Both the position numbers and the translations under genes were made by a program. Source: Streptomyces sp. PKU-EA00015 (GTDB lineage Bacteria; Actinomycetota; Actinomycetes; Streptomycetales; Streptomycetaceae). Taken from it: a DNA stretch of 64,000 nucleotides. The DNA lies in assembly GCF_013387495.1 (NCBI RefSeq), contig NZ_JABZEE010000038.1, positions 1 to 64,000 on the forward strand, in the 5' to 3' direction. Under the pieces are notes generated by a model, which saw only the letters and a program-made list of their open reading frames with translations, made no database searches and was not told the origin of the DNA. The number at the start of each line of letters is the position of its first letter. The stretch's first letter is position 1. This document shows positions 59,396-64,000 of the stretch, in pieces.

Positions 59396-60070
59396 TCAGG
59401 TGATGCCCGTCCTCGGTGGCTGAGCAAGCCCTTCCCGATAGGCGTACCGAACCGCCTGCGCGCGGTCGTGCAGACCGGCCTTCGCGAAGAGATTGTTGAT
59501 GTGCGTCTTCACCGTCGCCGTGGAGATGCCCAGCCGACCCGCGATCTCCGCGTTTGCCAGGCCTTCGGCGATCAGGGTGAGCACCTCGCCCTCACGGGTC
59601 GTCAGGCCGTCGGGCAGGCGGGGCCCGACCGCCGGCGGCTCGGCGGTGACCTGTTCCAGCAGCCGCTGCTGCACGACCGGTGAGAGGCCCGCTCCGCCCG
59701 CCATGACGTCCTGGACGGCCCGGACGATCTCGTCCCCGTCCGCGTCCTTGGTGAGATAGCCGCGCGCCCCTGACCGCAGTGCCGGGAAGAGCGAGTCGTC
59801 GTCCGCGTAGGTGGTGAGCACCACGACCTGTGTCGCGGGGTGCTCGGCGCGGATCCGGCGGGTCGCCTCCACGCCGTCGCAGCGCGGCATCCTCAGGTCC
59901 ATGAGCACGATGTCGGGGGCCAGTTCGGCGACGAGCCGGACCGCTTCCTCCCCGTCCCTGGCCGAGCCGACGACCTCGATGCCGGGCAGCAGCCCCAGCA
60001 GCATCACGATGCCCTCGCGCACCACTGCCTGGTCGTCGGCAACGACCACTCTGGCGATCCGCTCGCTCAT
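59396..60070 (-). CDS. NarL/LuxR-family response regulator
   Basis: 224 residues from ATG 60070, overlapping the upstream kinase stop (ATGA). The receiver has D12-D13, phospho-acceptor D58 (IVLMDLRMPRCDG), T86 and K108. The LuxR HTH spans about 156-205 (LTTREGEVLTLIAEGLANAEIAGRLG, then TVKTHINNLFAKAGLHDRAQAV). It is the output of the adjacent HisKA_3 kinase. The symporter operon starts about 100 bp downstream in the same direction, so it may be a regulatory target. Confidence 0.92.
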   Translation of the reverse strand: MSERIARVVVADDQAVVREGIVMLLGLLPGIEVVGSARDGEEAVRLVAELAPDIVLMDLRMPRCDGVEATRRIRAEHPATQVVVLTTYADDDSLFPALRSGARGYLTKDADGDEIVRAVQDVMAGGAGLSPVVQQRLLEQVTAEPPAVGPRLPDGLTTREGEVLTLIAEGLANAEIAGRLGISTATVKTHINNLFAKAGLHDRAQAVRYAYREGLAQPPRTGIT

Positions 60071-61227
60071 ACCGGCACCCGCAGCCGCACCACGAACCCC
60101 TCCCCCTCCGGTCCCGCGTCCAGGGTGCCGCCGGCCAGTTCCGCCCGCTCGCGCATCCCCAGCAGACCGTATCCGGCGCCTGATGCCATGAGATCACCGG
60201 TCTTCTGCCGCGCCCCGAAGTCGCGCACCTCCAAGGCGATTTCCCCCTCCAGATAGGCCAGCACGATGCGCACCTCGGCTCCGGGCGCGTGCTTGCGCAC
60301 GTTGGTCAGGGCCTCCTGGGCGACTCTCCGTACGGCCTGCGATGCCTCGGCGGGCAGCCGCCGCCGCTCCCCCGTGACCTCGGTCCGTGCCCCGTCGGCG
60401 GCAGCCAGCTCGCGAAGGTAGTCCTCCACCGGCGCCATCTCGCCCCGCAGCGCCGACAGTGCCTGCCGGGTCTCGGCCAGCCCCTCCCGGGCCATGGCGC
60501 GCGCCGCGACCACCCGCTCAAGGATCTTGTCCCGGAAGGGGCCTTCGGGGCCTCGCTCGATCTGCAGCCTGGCCGCCTCCAGGTGCACGAGCTGCGCGGA
60601 GAGGCTGTGCGCGAGCACGTCGTGGATCTCCCGGGCGATACGGGCCCGCTCGGCGAGGGCCGCCGACGTCGCTTCGGCCTCGCGAGCCGCCCGCTCCTGC
60701 GCGAGAAGCCGGTACCCGGTGCCCTTGGCGTGGGCGTCGAGCCGCAGGGAGTAACCGGCGAGCATCACCGCCGCGGTGGTGACCCATGCGCCCCACCGGC
60801 TGTCGTCGGTGAGGACGAACCCGACGAACTGCACGGCGACCGTGCCCAGCGCCGCGGCGAGCGGCATTCGCGCCATGGCCATCACGCAGCAACTGATCCA
60901 CAGCACCACCGCGGGAACGTCGGCCCCGGCGGCGAAGGATCCGGCCCCCACCGCGCACAGGACCGCCAGCAGCCCCAGCGAGGGAAGCAGCCGGTTGGCC
61001 AGCGTGGTCAGGTGGAAGCGCATGACAGCCGCTGCGCAGCCGGCGAGCCCGAGCGGCGGCAGCACAGCACTCCAGCCGTGGAACGCACCGGATGCGTAGG
61101 AGCTGTACACGGCCCAGCCGGCCAGGCCGAGGAGCATGGCCATGTCCAGCGCGATACGCGCCTTCGGGATCCCGATCCGGGACAGCGCCTCGCGCGTCGG
61201 CCACTCGGTCCATCTGCTGCCGGGCAC
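60067..61227 (-). CDS. NarL-type sensor histidine kinase (HisKA_3)
   Basis: 386 residues from GTG 61227, with GGAGGAGG about 7 bases upstream. Five to six membrane helices (about 27-160) form the sensor, with little extracellular sequence. The HisKA_3 dimerisation helix has H202 in AREIHDVLAHSLSAQ. The ATPase domain has VAQEALTNVRKHAPGA and a compact lid (GYGLLGMRERAELAGG), with the G1 box reduced (VRDFG). This arrangement resembles DesK-like membrane kinases. It overlaps the response regulator gene. Confidence 0.9.
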   Translation of the reverse strand: MPGSRWTEWPTREALSRIGIPKARIALDMAMLLGLAGWAVYSSYASGAFHGWSAVLPPLGLAGCAAAVMRFHLTTLANRLLPSLGLLAVLCAVGAGSFAAGADVPAVVLWISCCVMAMARMPLAAALGTVAVQFVGFVLTDDSRWGAWVTTAAVMLAGYSLRLDAHAKGTGYRLLAQERAAREAEATSAALAERARIAREIHDVLAHSLSAQLVHLEAARLQIERGPEGPFRDKILERVVAARAMAREGLAETRQALSALRGEMAPVEDYLRELAAADGARTEVTGERRRLPAEASQAVRRVAQEALTNVRKHAPGAEVRIVLAYLEGEIALEVRDFGARQKTGDLMASGAGYGLLGMRERAELAGGTLDAGPEGEGFVVRLRVPV

Positions 61228-61333
61228 CCATGTCCTCCTCCGTCCGCGCCGATGCTACGGAGGCGAGGACCCGCGCCGGATCGGGCCGGGGGAGGAAGCG
61301 GGGGTGGAGCCCGTCTCCACCCCCGGGTGGGTG

Positions 61334-63460
61334 TCAGGCGTCGATGCGGGAGCGGTCGAGGGTGGCCGCCGAGCTGGTGATGAACTCCTTGCGGGGCGCG
61401 ACCTCATTGCCCATCAGCAGGTCGAAGATCTGCTCGGAGGCCTCCAGGTCGCCGATGTTGATCCGGCGCAGGGTACGGTGACGCGGGTCCATCGTGGTCT
61501 CCGCGAGCTGGTCCGCGTCCATCTCCCCGAGGCCCTTGTAGCGCTGGATGGAGTCCTTGAAGCGGACGCCCTTGCGCTGGAACTCGAGCAGCGTCTGCCG
61601 CAGCTCGTTGTCCGAGTACGTGTAGACGTACTTGTCCTGGCCCTTCTTCGGCTGGATCAGCTCGATCCGGTGCAGCGGCGGAACAGCGGCGAACACCCGG
61701 CCGGCCTCCACCATCGGCCGCATGTACCGCTGGAAGAGCGTGAGCAGCAGGGTCCGGATGTGGGAACCGTCGACGTCGGCGTCCGTCATCATGATGACCT
61801 TGCCGTAGCGCGCCGCGTCGATGTCGAAGGTGCGGCCGGAGCCCGCCCCTATGACCTGGATGATCGCGCCGCACTCGGCGTTCTTCAGCATGTCCGAGAC
61901 GGACGACTTCTGGACGTTGAGGATCTTGCCGCGGATCGGCAGGAGCGCCTGGAACTCGCTGTTGCGCGCCAGCTTGGCCGTGCCGAGCGCGGAGTCTCCC
62001 TCGACGATGAAGAGCTCGCTGCGCTCCACGTCGTCACTGCGGCAGTCGGCGAGCTTGGCCGGCAGCGACGAGGACTCCAGGGCCGTCTTGCGGCGCTGCG
62101 CCTCCTTGTGCTGGCGGGCCGCGATGCGCGTACGGGCGGCGGCGACCGCCTTCTCCAGGACGGCGCGGGCCTGCGCCTTCGCGTCCCGCTTGGTGGAGGT
62201 CAGGAAGGCCTTGAGCTCCTTGGCGATCACGTTCGCGACGATCCGGTTGGCGGCCGAGGTGCCGAGGACCTCCTTGGTCTGGCCCTCGAACTGGGGCTCG
62301 GCGAGCCGGACGGTCACGACGGCTGTGAGGCCCTCCAGGGCGTCGTCCTTGACGATGTCGTCCTCGGCGACGCGCAGCAGCTTGGCGGAGCGCAGGACCT
62401 CGTTGACCGTCCTGGTCACCGAGCGCTCGAAGCCGGTGACATGGGTGCCGCCCTTGGGGGTGGCGATGATGTTGACGAACGACCTGACCGTGGTGTCGTA
62501 GCCCGTGCCCCAGCGCAGGGCGACGTCGACGCCGAGTTCGCGGGTGACCTCGGTCGGGGTCATGTGACCGCGGTCGTCGAGGACGGGGACGGTCTCCTTG
62601 AAGGTGCCCTGGCCGCTCAGCCGCAGCACGTCGCAGACCGCCTTGTCCTGCGCCAGATACTCGCAGAACTCGCTGATCCCGCCGTCGAAGCGGAACGTCT
62701 CCACGCTCTTGCCTTCGCCGTCGCCACCCGCCGGTCCGCGCTCGTCGTGCACGACGATGGTGAGCCCGGGGACGAGGAAGGCGGTCTGCCGGGCGCGCTG
62801 GTGGAGCGTCTCCAGGGAGAGCCTGGCGTCCTTGAGGAAGATCTGGCGGTCCGCCCAGTACCGCACGCGGGTGCCGGTGCGGGCCTTCGGCACGCGCTTG
62901 CCCTTCAGGAGCCCGTTGGCCGGGTCGAAGGGGGCGTCGGGGCCGGACTCGGTGAAGATGCCGGGCACGCCGCGCCGGAAGCTGATCATGTGGGTGGCGC
63001 CGCCGCGGTCCACCTCGACGTCGAGACGCGCGGAGAGCGCGTTCACGACAGAGGCGCCGACGCCGTGCAGACCGCCGGAGGCCGCGTACGACCCGCCGCC
63101 GAACTTGCCGCCGGCGTGCAGTTTGGTCATCACGACCTCGACGCCCGACAGGCCGGTCTTGGGCTCGACGTCGACCGGGATGCCGCGGCCGTTGTCCCGG
63201 ACCTCGACGGACCCGTCCTCGTGAAGGATGACCTCGATGTGGTCGCAGTGGCCGCCGAGGGCCTCGTCCACGGCGTTGTCGATGATCTCCCACAGGCAGT
63301 GCATCAGGCCGCGGCTGTCGGTGGACCCGATGTACATGCCGGGCCGCTTGCGGACCGCTTCGAGACCCTCCAGGACGAGCAGGTGCCGCGCGGTGTAGTT
63401 GGAACCGTCACGGTCTGCGGTCAGCAGCGCTGTGGACGGCACGGACGTTTCGGCGGTCAC
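61334..63460 (-). CDS. parE: DNA topoisomerase IV subunit B
   Basis: 708 residues from GTG 63460, with GAGGAG about 9 bases upstream. ATPase domain: RKRPGMYIGSTD, EIIDNAVDEA, VRDNGRGIPV, GGLHGVGASVVNALS. TOPRIM domain: FIVEGDSALGTAK and DADVDGSHI. The C-terminal segment includes QRYKGLGEMDADQL. It partners ParC for chromosome decatenation. The absence of a long insert supports ParE rather than GyrB, and its position near hrdB in streptomycetes agrees. Confidence 0.94.
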   Translation of the reverse strand: MTAETSVPSTALLTADRDGSNYTARHLLVLEGLEAVRKRPGMYIGSTDSRGLMHCLWEIIDNAVDEALGGHCDHIEVILHEDGSVEVRDNGRGIPVDVEPKTGLSGVEVVMTKLHAGGKFGGGSYAASGGLHGVGASVVNALSARLDVEVDRGGATHMISFRRGVPGIFTESGPDAPFDPANGLLKGKRVPKARTGTRVRYWADRQIFLKDARLSLETLHQRARQTAFLVPGLTIVVHDERGPAGGDGEGKSVETFRFDGGISEFCEYLAQDKAVCDVLRLSGQGTFKETVPVLDDRGHMTPTEVTRELGVDVALRWGTGYDTTVRSFVNIIATPKGGTHVTGFERSVTRTVNEVLRSAKLLRVAEDDIVKDDALEGLTAVVTVRLAEPQFEGQTKEVLGTSAANRIVANVIAKELKAFLTSTKRDAKAQARAVLEKAVAAARTRIAARQHKEAQRRKTALESSSLPAKLADCRSDDVERSELFIVEGDSALGTAKLARNSEFQALLPIRGKILNVQKSSVSDMLKNAECGAIIQVIGAGSGRTFDIDAARYGKVIMMTDADVDGSHIRTLLLTLFQRYMRPMVEAGRVFAAVPPLHRIELIQPKKGQDKYVYTYSDNELRQTLLEFQRKGVRFKDSIQRYKGLGEMDADQLAETTMDPRHRTLRRINIGDLEASEQIFDLLMGNEVAPRKEFITSSAATLDRSRIDA

Positions 63461-63893
63461 GCGGTTCGCTCCTCGCTGAATTTCAGATGTGGCCAAGTGG
63501 GGTAAAGGCCCGGGCGTCGGTCGCCGCTCAGAGCCTACAGAGGCCTGGTAGAGCCGATGTAGCGCCACCCTCTTGATTTCTTACGCTAGTCCAGCATCGC
63601 ATACGTGTTCGATCCCTCGATGGGGTGACGTGCACATCACGTTCCCTTCGAGGCATGAACCATTTAGGCTCCGGGCACGTCCTCAAGAACAACCGGCAAC
63701 CCAGCCGGGAGGGCCAAACGAGACAAGCAACGCGAAATCCGTAGAGCGAAGCAATACGGCTCATTCGCCGCCAACCGGCAGCAGTCAGCCGCCTCGGAAA
63801 AAAATTCGAGGGAAAGCCCCGAGCGGGAACGTTTTCGGGCTGGTTGGATGTTGCACCTGGTACGACAGCTCGTCGAGCTAGAGAAGAGGCGAC
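63461..63893. other. Intergenic region between parE and DUF7455 gene
   Basis: This 433-bp gap is divergent and must carry both promoters. On the minus strand a TAGCGT hexamer lies near 63592 upstream of parE. An AT-rich patch with a run of A residues (about 63799-63806) lies ahead of the plus-strand gene, a feature rare in this genome. I see no gene or RNA here. Confidence 0.5.
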
Positions 63894-64000
63894 GTGACTA
63901 CTGTTCTGACCCCCGCGAGCCCGCTGACGGCCGCTGACCGCTGCGACCGCTGCGGCGCTCAGGCGTATCTGCGCGTCGTCCTGATCAGCGGTGGTGAACT
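63894..64000 (+). CDS. DUF7455 zinc-finger-like protein (3' end outside window)
   Basis: GTG 63894 follows an AGAGG ribosome site 6 bases upstream. The first 35 residues read VTTVLTPASPLTAADRCDRCGAQ, with a CDRC cysteine pair, then AYLRVVLISGGEL. This is the start of the small DUF7455 family, whose second half usually carries a CxxH motif. It sits between parE and hrdB in streptomycetes; hrdB is expected just beyond the window edge. Confidence 0.85.
   Translation, partial: MTTVLTPASPLTAADRCDRCGAQAYLRVVLISGGE

Noticed and set aside
61334..63460. GyrB instead of ParE
   Set aside because: No GyrA gene is adjacent, the chromosomal position fits parE near hrdB, and a ParC gene lies 9 kb away.
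1..64000. tRNA or rRNA genes, attachment sites, origin of replication
   Set aside because: No cloverleaf, rRNA core sequence, DnaA-box cluster or integrase gene was recognised by eye in the window.

Overview
The window is a GC-rich actinobacterial chromosome segment and almost certainly comes from Streptomyces. The signs are strong third-position GC, many GTG/TTG starts, ATGA/TGATG-coupled genes, and lineage markers such as SepH, DUF3159, DUF3710, DUF3093, DUF4193, a c-di-AMP riboswitch on an M23 peptidase, and parC/parE about 9 kb apart. From the RNA methyltransferase at 11.3 kb to suhB at 29.5 kb the gene order follows the mycobacterial Rv2689c-Rv2701c block (RNA methyltransferase, KimA-like permease, two TrkA proteins, DUF3159, OB-fold, DUF3710, dut, DUF3093, DUF4193, suhB), with Streptomyces-type insertions such as kdpDE.

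Accessory region, 1-11.25 kb. The first 6.3 kb hold an unusual cluster: the tail of an unrecognised gene, an 854-aa protein with a histidine-kinase-type ATPase end, a SARP-like regulator carrying a C-terminal receiver domain, a nucleoside-deoxyribosyltransferase-like domain fused to S1-like RNA-binding folds, and a small three-helix membrane protein. I read it as a candidate signalling or defence (conflict) module and the best candidate here for an undescribed system. Next comes a scarred stretch: an SDR fragment, a 5'-truncated ABC exporter, a Clp_N/HTH regulator with a predicted leaderless promoter and tandem palindromes, a short coupled operon (small ORF, SDR lacking its NNAG segment, frameshifted gene, phosphopantetheinyl transferase) and an IS21 transposase remnant.

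Potassium and housekeeping region, 11.3-30.6 kb. It contains an RNA m5U methyltransferase, a KimA-type potassium importer divergent from two TrkA/RCK proteins, DUF3159 and OB-fold genes, kdpDE joined by a 35-codon ORF, an orphan ABC ATPase, the PaaI-dut-DUF3710 operon, DUF3093, DUF4193, an OmpR-type two-component pair, a 55-aa gene, suhB and hemH.

Core region, 30.7-46.6 kb. It contains an MFS carrier overlapping an alditol/arabinonolactone-type oxidase, sepH, a sulfurtransferase, a VOC protein, tdk, a phosphodiesterase with DUF5998, a Pat-type GNAT/acyl-CoA synthetase fusion with a long disordered insert, ptsH, a GntR regulator, and an M23 peptidase behind a c-di-AMP riboswitch.

Topoisomerase region, 46.7-64 kb. 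It contains a paired active/inactive M16 peptidase operon, parC, a CobW GTPase, DUF6082 with a 78-aa partner, a CitA/CitB-type two-component pair, a DUF485 plus acetate-type symporter operon, a NarL-type two-component pair, parE, and the start of a DUF7455 gene. In streptomycetes hrdB lies just beyond this point. All function calls are from sequence reading alone; no database search was run.
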